This document shows positions 15,698 to 22,813 of a DNA stretch of 36,672 bases, in pieces. Both the position numbers and the translations under genes were made by a program. Below the pieces are notes generated by a model. The model saw nothing but the letters and a program-made list of their open reading frames with translations, did not search any database and was not told the DNA's origin. The stretch is taken from contig NZ_SVFW01000031.1 in the NCBI RefSeq assembly GCF_015056685.1, positions 11,498 to 48,169 on the forward strand, in the 5' to 3' direction. Numbering within the stretch: the stretch's first letter is position 1; the number at the start of each line of letters is the position of its first letter. This DNA comes from Butyrivibrio sp. Its GTDB lineage: Bacteria > Bacillota > Clostridia > Lachnospirales > Lachnospiraceae.

Positions 15698-15724
15698 ATA
15701 TCGGACTCAATTCGAAAAAGTTTA
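15698..15724 (-). promoter_or_regulatory. Sigma-D (sigma-28)-like promoter on the minus strand
   Basis: Read on the minus strand, TAAA (15724-15721), exactly 15 bases, then TCCGATAT (15705-15698). The Bacillus sigma-D consensus is TAAA-N15-GCCGATAT, so only one position differs and the spacing is exact. A start site near 15692 would place the Shine-Dalgarno almost at the 5' end of the transcript. Sigma-D normally controls flagellar and chemotaxis genes; two chemoreceptor genes begin 140 bases away but on the other strand. Confidence 0.55.
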
Positions 15725-15780
15725 GAGTCTGGCTCTTAATAATTATTCAATGCTTAAAAGATTATTAAGAATATGCTAAA

Positions 15781-15810
15781 TTGCTGGATTTGTCTTTTTA
15801 ATGCTATATA
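15781..15810 (+). promoter_or_regulatory. Probable promoter of the chemoreceptor operon
   Basis: TTGCTG (15781-15786), 18 bases, then TATATA (15805-15810) preceded by TGC as an extended -10. This reads as a sigma-A promoter. I found no plus-strand sigma-D motif before these chemoreceptor genes. Confidence 0.4.
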
Positions 15811-15814
15811 ATTG

Positions 15815-15840
15815 TATTGCGTATATATGTACACGCAATA
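15815..15840. repeat. Inverted repeat at the start of the chemoreceptor leader
   Basis: TATTGCGT (15815-15822) and ACGCAATA (15833-15840) are perfect reverse complements separated by 10 bases. They lie directly after the -10 element and before the GGAGG site of the first chemoreceptor gene. The repeat could be an operator or a 5' leader hairpin. Confidence 0.5.
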
Positions 15841-15866
15841 CAGTCTTTATATATGGAGGAATAATC

Positions 15867-17873
15867 ATGGCAAAGAATAAGAAAAGTTCTGAAGGTGTAA
15901 GCTTTAAGGACAGCATTAAGACAAAGCTTATTGCTGTAATGATGCTTATCACTGCTGTTCCGCTGATTGTTGCAATCATTGTAAGTTATATTACTTCTAC
16001 AAATAAGGCGCTGTCAGATGCACAGGCTTCTCAGCAATGGCAGGCCAGATATATTGAAAGCAAACTTGTAGAAGCAATTAACGCGAATTTAAACATGATC
16101 AAGTCTGTAGCAGGTAATCCCACTGTTATAGAGTATGTCAAAGGTGGGGCAGGCATTCCATATGATGCAGTTCAGCTTTATCTCCAGGACTGTGATGCGG
16201 TTCTTAATGATGGACAAAATACTGCCGTTACAGATGTAACAGGAATGCAGGTTGCCAGAGGAACAGGTGATTTTATAAGTGTAGCCGATCGTGATTATTA
16301 TAAGGCAGCAATTGCCGGACAGGTTTATATTTCCAATATTCTGGTCAGCAAAACAACAGGTGGAAGAATGATTTCATTTGCAGTTCCTGTTATGGATGGC
16401 AATACGGTCATTGGTATAGTTCACAGAAACTATGATCTTTCCAATTTGCACGATATGCTCGCTGCACAGGCTGAAAATGCCTTTGTAGTAGATAGAAATG
16501 GTATGGTTGCAGCTCATTCGCAGTATGAGATTGCTGAGGGAGTTCACGATGAAGTTGATGTTTCAACCTCTGAGTTCTATACCTCAGGCGCTGATTCAGG
16601 ATATTATAAGTCAGCTTCAGCTTTTGGAACCAATTACATGTCCTATTATAAAGAGCCTCTTTCAGGTTTTGTAGTTGTTACAGCAAAGAGTGCTGCAGAG
16701 ATCATGTCTTCTGCAAGACAAGCTGCTATTATCGTAATTGTTGTAGGTATTATTCTTTTAGCTGTTGCAATTGCTATATCTTTCATTATGGCAAAGAGCT
16801 TTACTGATCCGGTTCAGGCAGTAGATAAATCTTTGGAAGCATTGTCAGATGGACGTTTTGTGAAGGTTGAGAAATTTGACCTCAGAAAAGACGAGTTTGG
16901 CGCTATTTCAAAAGCAACCAATGCTGTTATTGGCAAACTCGATGATATAGTTTCTGATATCAAGGCATCTGCTGAGGATGTAGGAGCATCTTCTACAGAA
17001 CTGTCAGACATGGCTAATCAGATTTCTCAGACAGCAGAGGATGTTTCAAATGCAGTACAGGAAATTGCATCCGGGGCTACACAGCAGGCTGATGAGATTC
17101 AGAGTGCCTCTGAAAATGTTGGAAGGATTGGCGAAGCAGTTGGTGATGTTCAAAGATCAACAGATGATTTGTCCGGAATTACAGAGAAGATGAAAGAAGC
17201 GTCTGAAATTTCAAGTAAGTCTTTGGCAGACCTTCAGAATTCTTCCAATGAGATGACAGAGAAGATTGATGAAATATCACAGACAATTCAGGCTACACAG
17301 CAGGCTGTCAATAACATCAGCGAAAAGGTAGAAGGCATCACATCAATTGCAACCCAGACAAACCTTCTTTCTCTTAATGCTTCTATCGAAGCAGCACGAG
17401 CAGGAGAAGCAGGAAAAGGATTTGCGGTTGTTGCAGAAGAAATCGGAAAACTTGCGGAAGACTCCAAGGCTATGGCTGATGATATCAGGAAGGAAATGGA
17501 TATTCTTCTTGAACAGGCACAGGCGGCTGTTGGTGCAGCAGAGGATGTAAGACAGGGCAACAATGATCAGCAGATTGCTCTTGGCGAGACTCTTGATGCA
17601 GTTAACGGAATGCTTGAAGACATCGGCAGCACAGTAGGCGGTGTACAGCTTATTTCCGAGGGAGCAGAGACCTGCGACAGCTCCAAGAATGCCGTAGTGG
17701 ATACCATGAGTGCTCTTTCGGCTATATCGGAAGAAAATGCCGCTTCCTCAGAGGAAACTGGAGCATCTATGCAGGAGCTTTCAGCTACAGTTACAACTCT
17801 TGCCGGATCAGCTAACAATCTTAAGGAAATTGCAGATAAACTTAATGAAGAGATGAAGTTCTTTAAATCGTAA
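15867..17873 (+). CDS. Methyl-accepting chemotaxis protein, dCache type (first of tandem pair)
   Basis: The protein is 668 residues from ATG 15867 (GGAGG 8 bases before). Membrane helix 1 is at about 21-43. An extracytoplasmic double-Cache-like domain (about 45-280) includes FISVADRDYYKAAIAGQVYIS. Helix 2 is at about 286-308, followed by HAMP and a long signalling coiled coil. The hairpin tip is IATQTNLLSLNASIEAARAG, and methylation helices flank it. Such receptors sense small molecules outside the cell and control CheA through CheW. In the Cache domain the YYKAAIAG-type strand is a usual ligand-pocket region, but the ligand cannot be predicted. No CheW-binding pentapeptide or chemotaxis kinase gene is nearby. 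The second receptor starts 25 bases downstream. Confidence 0.93.
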   Translation: MAKNKKSSEGVSFKDSIKTKLIAVMMLITAVPLIVAIIVSYITSTNKALSDAQASQQWQARYIESKLVEAINANLNMIKSVAGNPTVIEYVKGGAGIPYDAVQLYLQDCDAVLNDGQNTAVTDVTGMQVARGTGDFISVADRDYYKAAIAGQVYISNILVSKTTGGRMISFAVPVMDGNTVIGIVHRNYDLSNLHDMLAAQAENAFVVDRNGMVAAHSQYEIAEGVHDEVDVSTSEFYTSGADSGYYKSASAFGTNYMSYYKEPLSGFVVVTAKSAAEIMSSARQAAIIVIVVGIILLAVAIAISFIMAKSFTDPVQAVDKSLEALSDGRFVKVEKFDLRKDEFGAISKATNAVIGKLDDIVSDIKASAEDVGASSTELSDMANQISQTAEDVSNAVQEIASGATQQADEIQSASENVGRIGEAVGDVQRSTDDLSGITEKMKEASEISSKSLADLQNSSNEMTEKIDEISQTIQATQQAVNNISEKVEGITSIATQTNLLSLNASIEAARAGEAGKGFAVVAEEIGKLAEDSKAMADDIRKEMDILLEQAQAAVGAAEDVRQGNNDQQIALGETLDAVNGMLEDIGSTVGGVQLISEGAETCDSSKNAVVDTMSALSAISEENAASSEETGASMQELSATVTTLAGSANNLKEIADKLNEEMKFFKS

Positions 17874-17898
17874 CGGTCATATTTTTATGGAGGTTATT

Positions 17899-19929
17899 AT
17901 GGCTAAGAAAGAAGATAATTCCGGCGTTCCCAAAAAGAACTGGAAAGACAGCGTTAAGACAAGTCTTATTTTAACTATGTCTTTGCTTGTGGCAATTCCT
18001 CTTATTATTGCCATTGGTGTCAGTTACAAAAGCTCTATATCAAAGGCGCTTGAGGATGCTGAGTATATTAATTCCAAACAGGCTCAGATAGTAGAGGATG
18101 CTTTTACAACAGAACTTCAGCAGCAGATAAGGACTCTTGAGGGGGTTGCGGCCAATCCGTTTACTATTGATTATGTTAAGAATGAGGGCACAAGAAACGA
18201 TGAGTATATGATCTCATTTTTAAAACAGGTCAATAAGGCCTATGCGGATGGCAATGCGATTGTTGTTTCGGATGCTACAGGACAGCAGCTTGCTCGAGAT
18301 GACGGGAACAACCTTTCAAATATTGCTGACAGAGACTATTTTAAAAATGCCATTTCCGGTAAGACTTATGTTTCAGATGTGGTGATCTCGAAAGCTACCG
18401 GTTCCAGGATCATTATCCCGGCAACTCCAGTTTATGATCATGGATATTCAACACCTATAGGAATTGTACAAAGAAGCTATGATCTTTCAAATCTTCATAC
18501 TCTTTTAAAAGAGAATATTTCTTCCAGTCAGAGAGCGTTTATTACAGACAGGAATGGTGTTGTTATTGCTCATTCCGACTACGAAATAAGTTCAGAAGAT
18601 GCTGAAGATAACAGAAGTGATAGAGATTTCTTTAAAATGGCACAGACAAGCACAACCGGTACCTATGTGACCGGAAGTGGCAGCGATAAGCAGATTGTAT
18701 CTTTTCAGCAGGAACCAACTACCGGGTGGATAGTAGTTGTTTCTTCCAATTACAAGGCTACTCTTGCATCGGCTCAGCGTAGCGCAACTTTTATAGTTCT
18801 TATTGGAATTATAATGGTTATTATTGCTATTATTGCTTCCTTTAGAATGTCTAAGTCATTTACCGAGCCGCTTAATGAAGTTAATGAAGCGCTACACCAT
18901 CTATCAGAGGGCGAGTTTGTTCATATCGAAAAATTCCAGGATAGAAAAGATGAGTTTGGAGATATGATTGCAAATACAAATTCTGTGCTGGATATTCTTA
19001 GTGGTATTGTAAAAAATATTAAGGAATCTGCTCTTTCGGTTCATGAGTCTTCTGTAGAGCTTGCAGATGCAGCCAGCCAGATTTCGCAGACTGCAGATGA
19101 TGTTTCAAATGCTGTACAGGAGATTGCATCAGGTGCAACTCAGCAGGCTGATGAGATCCAGTCTGTTACAGAGAGTGTTGGAGACATTGACACTGCAACA
19201 GGAAATGTACAGACAAGTACTGATGATCTGTCCGGTCTTGCTGCAAGAATGCAGGAAGTCAGTACAGAATCTGCGCAGTCTCTTGCTGATCTTCAGGAAA
19301 GCAGCAGAAACATGAGTGATAACATCATTCAGATTTCTGAAAAGATCGGAGCAACAAGTAAAGCAGTTGAAAACATTAACGAAAAGGTTGAGGGAATTGC
19401 TTCAATTGCTACACAGACAAATCTTCTTTCACTTAATGCATCAATTGAGGCTGCAAGAGCAGGAGAGGCAGGAAAAGGCTTTGCGGTTGTTGCAGAAGAA
19501 ATCGGTAAGCTGGCAGACGATTCAAGGCAGATGGCTGATGATATCAGAAAAGAGATGGATGTTCTTTTGGCAGAGTCTCAGGCAGCTGTTGGAATGGCAG
19601 CTGAGGTTCAAAAAGGTAATGACGAGCAGCAGTCTGTTCTTGGAGCAACAGTTCAGAGTGTAAATGCAATGATAGACGATATTTCTTCAACGGTAGTAAG
19701 TGTAAAGAGTATTGAAAAAGATGCAGGAACCTGTGTAAGTGCCAAGAATGTTGTATCAGATGCAATGAGCTCTTTGTCAGCAATTTCTGAAGAAAACGCG
19801 GCTTCATCAGAAGAAACCGGGGCATCAATGCAGGAGCTTTCCGCTACAGTTACAACTTTGTCTGCTTCAGCAGGATCGCTGAAGGATATTGCGGATAAGC
19901 TAAGTGCCGACATGGAATTCTTTAAATGA
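17899..19929 (+). CDS. Methyl-accepting chemotaxis protein, dCache type (second of tandem pair)
   Basis: The protein is 676 residues from ATG 17899, with GGAGG before it. The order matches the first receptor: helix 1 (about 23-43), Cache-like sensor (NIADRDYFKNAISGKTYVS), helix 2 (about 297-316), HAMP, and a signalling domain with IATQTNLLSLNASIEAARAG. Stretches around the hairpin tip and the C-terminal SAISEENAASSEETGASM segment are almost identical to the first receptor, while the sensor domains differ widely. The pair therefore looks like a tandem duplication in which the ligand domain diverged and the kinase-control domain stayed fixed. Both are probably on one mRNA. Long open frames in other phases inside this gene are shadows. 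Confidence 0.93.
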   Translation: MAKKEDNSGVPKKNWKDSVKTSLILTMSLLVAIPLIIAIGVSYKSSISKALEDAEYINSKQAQIVEDAFTTELQQQIRTLEGVAANPFTIDYVKNEGTRNDEYMISFLKQVNKAYADGNAIVVSDATGQQLARDDGNNLSNIADRDYFKNAISGKTYVSDVVISKATGSRIIIPATPVYDHGYSTPIGIVQRSYDLSNLHTLLKENISSSQRAFITDRNGVVIAHSDYEISSEDAEDNRSDRDFFKMAQTSTTGTYVTGSGSDKQIVSFQQEPTTGWIVVVSSNYKATLASAQRSATFIVLIGIIMVIIAIIASFRMSKSFTEPLNEVNEALHHLSEGEFVHIEKFQDRKDEFGDMIANTNSVLDILSGIVKNIKESALSVHESSVELADAASQISQTADDVSNAVQEIASGATQQADEIQSVTESVGDIDTATGNVQTSTDDLSGLAARMQEVSTESAQSLADLQESSRNMSDNIIQISEKIGATSKAVENINEKVEGIASIATQTNLLSLNASIEAARAGEAGKGFAVVAEEIGKLADDSRQMADDIRKEMDVLLAESQAAVGMAAEVQKGNDEQQSVLGATVQSVNAMIDDISSTVVSVKSIEKDAGTCVSAKNVVSDAMSSLSAISEENAASSEETGASMQELSATVTTLSASAGSLKDIADKLSADMEFFK

Positions 19930-19948
19930 TAATCTGAATAAAGGGTGT

Positions 19949-20012
19949 AAAAATGCTCCAAAGCCTTGTATAATTAGTTGTATTTTTTTATGCGAGAGGA
20001 TGGAGCATTTTT
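19949..20012 (+). promoter_or_regulatory. 12-bp inverted repeat that contains the next gene's ribosome binding site
   Basis: AAAAATGCTCCA (19949-19960) is the exact reverse complement of TGGAGCATTTTT (20001-20012), 40 bases apart. The right arm holds GGAG, the Shine-Dalgarno of the zinc-ribbon gene (ATG 20014), and ends in a T run. On a transcript reading through from the chemoreceptors the pairing would form a terminator-like hairpin and hide the ribosome binding site. TATAAT at 19969-19974, inside the loop, could start a shorter transcript lacking the left arm, leaving the site free. Confidence 0.6.
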
Positions 20013-20013
20013 T

Positions 20014-21738
20014 ATGAAATGTAGTTGTTGTGGGAGCGAGATCACGCCTATCGATGGGCACTGCAGTGTTTGCGGGGCTCCTGTTTTAGAAGAGATTGAT
20101 TATGAAAATGTAGATGTTCATATAGATGAACCGGTAAAAGAAACTGCTAAAAATGGATCGGAGCCAAAAAAATCTGCATATACTGATAAGAATGCAAGAT
20201 CAGGCAAGAAGAAAAATAATAGTACTAAGAAGCAGGGACAGTTAACAGGAAAAGCGCTTTTTGTGGGAATGGGAATCCTTACGGCAATCATGGTCGTACT
20301 AGGTATCATAGGCGAAAATACATCAGAAAATACAGAAGGTGAACCATCATCTGTAGCATCAACAGGTAATGCTGTTTATAAAGCTGATCCAACCAAGATC
20401 TTAGAGGTTGAGGGCGTCATATACAACGATGCTGGTAGCAGTATAGATGGGCTGTATGGCGAGGACGATGATTATATTTACAGTACCTTTTCATATAACA
20501 AAGATCACTCGGCTGGCGCACTTGTAGATGGAAGGGGCAATGCCTTATACGTTAATAAAGATCTTCAGACGATTCCGATGAAAACGAATGCACTTTGGAC
20601 AGGAATTTCCTTTAATGGAGAGTACATGTTTGTTGTTTTCAGGATTGATTACAACTATGGACTTAGCCTCATAAATATCAAGTCTAATAAAGAATATTTA
20701 ATAGATGATGATGTATATTACAGCCTTGCTTTGTCGCCGGATGGAACTAAGATTGCCTATTTAAAGTATACAGAAGACTATTCTAAGGAGCTTTATATAG
20801 CAGGAACAGATATGGAGGCTAAACTTATCTGCTCAGATGTGGATGATGTAATGGCAATATCTGATGATGGTACTACTGTTTATTATGAGGTTTATGATGA
20901 AGAATATAATACTATGGAGTATGTCTGGCATGACGGAAAGGAAACACTTTTAACTCCTAAACATATGGGATACTTTCTGTTTAACAGAGATTGTACAGAA
21001 GCGATATACAAAGATTCTGACGTAAATTATTACTATAAAGCGGGAATGGATGAGCCTAAGGCATTGGACTGTGCTGAATTTTACAAGATTGCTATGGATG
21101 TTGATAAAGGATGCGGCACTTCAGGAGAAAATGATGTTGTTATATATGATACCGATACTTTTGAAGGCGGTGTGATACAAGACAGCGAGAATGATGTATA
21201 TCTGATAGAGGCTGACTATACCCTTACGAAGCTTGGGAATAACTATCATAGTATCGCATTTCATGCAAGGCATTCAGATAAAGATGTCTATATTGTTGAA
21301 AATGATAAAGAGCTTATAAGATATGAACGTGATGCTTTGGGAAAACTTGAAAGCAAAAAAATACTAGGTGATGTAAACATAGATAAAGTTGAAATAAATG
21401 ATGATGCATCAATTATCTGGTGCTTTTATATTCAGGCAGGAAAGCCCGTTCTTTGCAGCATTGATGAGAATGGAGAGACAGCTATAATCTCAGACACAGA
21501 TGAGGAAAGATATATAAATAAAATGTATTGGGACAGTGATACCCAAAAGGTTTATATACAACATGATAAAAACATACTAATTGCAATTTCAAAAGAAGGA
21601 GAGCAGGAAGAAATCTCAAGGAAATGTCAAAGACTTACAACGGATCATTATTATTATCCGGGTATCATATCATTTACAGATAGTAATGACAGAGATTATG
21701 TTTCGGTATTTGGACAGTTTGTGATGGTTGAAGATTAA
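20014..21738 (+). CDS. Zinc-ribbon membrane protein with beta-propeller-like extracytoplasmic domain
   Basis: The protein is 574 residues from ATG 20014, chosen because GGAG is 8 bases upstream. The N-terminal zinc ribbon is MKCSCCGSEITPIDGHCSVCG (Cys3/Cys6 and Cys17/Cys20). A lysine-rich linker (about 45-75) and one membrane helix (about 80-100, LFVGMGILTAIMVVLGIIG) follow. The long outer part has propeller-like blades such as YYSLALSPDGTKIAYLKY and AISDDGTTVYYEVYD. This zinc-ribbon/helix/propeller plan is common in Lachnospiraceae and has no established role. A WD40/TolB-like fold is my reading from the 'SPDGTKIAY' pattern. It is unlikely to be an enzyme. It stands alone between the chemoreceptors and a convergent terminator. 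Confidence 0.75.
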   Translation: MKCSCCGSEITPIDGHCSVCGAPVLEEIDYENVDVHIDEPVKETAKNGSEPKKSAYTDKNARSGKKKNNSTKKQGQLTGKALFVGMGILTAIMVVLGIIGENTSENTEGEPSSVASTGNAVYKADPTKILEVEGVIYNDAGSSIDGLYGEDDDYIYSTFSYNKDHSAGALVDGRGNALYVNKDLQTIPMKTNALWTGISFNGEYMFVVFRIDYNYGLSLINIKSNKEYLIDDDVYYSLALSPDGTKIAYLKYTEDYSKELYIAGTDMEAKLICSDVDDVMAISDDGTTVYYEVYDEEYNTMEYVWHDGKETLLTPKHMGYFLFNRDCTEAIYKDSDVNYYYKAGMDEPKALDCAEFYKIAMDVDKGCGTSGENDVVIYDTDTFEGGVIQDSENDVYLIEADYTLTKLGNNYHSIAFHARHSDKDVYIVENDKELIRYERDALGKLESKKILGDVNIDKVEINDDASIIWCFYIQAGKPVLCSIDENGETAIISDTDEERYINKMYWDSDTQKVYIQHDKNILIAISKEGEQEEISRKCQRLTTDHYYYPGIISFTDSNDRDYVSVFGQFVMVED

Positions 21739-21745
21739 CAATAAA

Positions 21746-21783
21746 AAATCCCACAGGTTCGTTAGAGCCTGTGGGATTTCTAC
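21746..21783. terminator. Bidirectional terminator between the zinc-ribbon gene and purC
   Basis: AAATCCCACAGG (21746-21757) and CCTGTGGGATTT (21768-21779) form a perfect 12-bp stem with a 10-base loop. A-rich sequence stands to the left and T-containing sequence to the right, so it serves both converging genes. Confidence 0.88.
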
Positions 21784-21799
21784 TATCTGCAATTATTTT

Positions 21800-22675
21800 T
21801 TATGCCTCGAGGTCTTTGCCTGTAAGGAGTTTGTAAGCTTCAAGATACTTTGCAATTGTCTTGTCGATTACGTCAGAAGGAAGATTGTAATCGCAATCAG
21901 GATTAGCCTTTAAGTAGTTACGAACGAACTGCTTATCAAATGAAGGCTGATCGTGACCTTCTTCATAACCTTCAACAGGCCAGAATCTTGAGCTGTCAGG
22001 AGTGAGCATTTCATCGGCGAGAACAACTTCGCCATTTTCATCGATACCAAACTCAAACTTTGTATCGGCAATTATGATGCCGCGAGTGAGAGCGTAGTCA
22101 GCACATTTTTTGTAAAGAGCAATTGTGTAATCTCTGATCTTTGTAGCGTATTCTCTGCCGTGTCCAGGGAATGCTTTCTCAAGTACTTCAATACTTCTCT
22201 CAAAATCGATGTTCTCATCGTGATCACCAATCTCAGCCTTTGTGCTTGGTGTGTAGATCGGTTCAGGAAGCTTGCCACATTCCTTTAATCCTTCAGGAAG
22301 CTTGATGCCGCAAACTGTTCCGTTTTCTTTATATGATACCCAGCCACTGCCTGTTATATAACCACGTACAATACATTCAACAGGAATCATAGTGAGCTTT
22401 TTGCAAAGCATGCTGTTTCCCTTGAACTGCGGAGCCCTGAAGAACTCAGGCATATCATTGTTATCTACGCTGATCATGTGGTTTCTTACAATATCCTTGG
22501 TGTAATCAAACCAAAAACGTGACATCTGGGTGAGAACAGTACCTTTTTTCTCGACTTTGTTTTTTAAGATTACGTCAAATGCGGAAATTCTGTCTGTTGC
22601 TACCATGATCAGGTTTTCACCTATATCGTAGATTTCACGTACTTTTCCTTCTTTTACTGGGGTAAACTGCTGCAT
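21800..22675 (-). CDS. purC: Phosphoribosylaminoimidazole-succinocarboxamide (SAICAR) synthase
   Basis: The 291-residue protein is the longer form of SAICAR synthase (compare about 235 residues in short forms). Seen in order are VKEGKVREIYDIG (ATP-binding hairpin), IMVATDRISAFDVIL, ECIVRGYITGSGWVSY, IADTKFEFGIDENG and VLADEMLTPDSSRFW. It joins aspartate to CAIR in an ATP-dependent step of purine synthesis in the cytoplasm. AGGAGGAGC precedes the ATG by a few bases. No other pur gene and no purine riboswitch are visible; the 138 bases up to the ABC-F gene hold only a small GGATC/GATCC hairpin. It converges on the zinc-ribbon gene across a strong terminator. Confidence 0.96.
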   Translation of the reverse strand: MQQFTPVKEGKVREIYDIGENLIMVATDRISAFDVILKNKVEKKGTVLTQMSRFWFDYTKDIVRNHMISVDNNDMPEFFRAPQFKGNSMLCKKLTMIPVECIVRGYITGSGWVSYKENGTVCGIKLPEGLKECGKLPEPIYTPSTKAEIGDHDENIDFERSIEVLEKAFPGHGREYATKIRDYTIALYKKCADYALTRGIIIADTKFEFGIDENGEVVLADEMLTPDSSRFWPVEGYEEGHDQPSFDKQFVRNYLKANPDCDYNLPSDVIDKTIAKYLEAYKLLTGKDLEA

Positions 22676-22813
22676 AACTTGCTCCTCCTATAAACTTATA
22701 AGTGTATTAATATCGGGATCTGTTGATCCGGATAATTACGTGGTTATATATTGAATGGTTTAGGAACTGTAGTAAAAGCTTGGTTAATTTAGCTACAGCT
22801 TTTGGGATGGTAA

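Noticed and set aside
19061..19828. Several open frames in other phases and on the other strand within the second chemoreceptor gene
   Set aside because: They come from biased codon use in the coiled-coil region, have no ribosome binding sites and give no recognisable protein.
22704..22712. CCCGATAT-like match to a sigma-D -10 on the minus strand upstream of purC
   Set aside because: The position 15 bases upstream has no TAAA-like -35, and a purine gene is not an expected sigma-D target.
22676..22813. Possible purine riboswitch upstream of purC
   Set aside because: Only a small GGATC/GATCC hairpin is visible; I do not see the three-way junction or conserved loops of a purine riboswitch.
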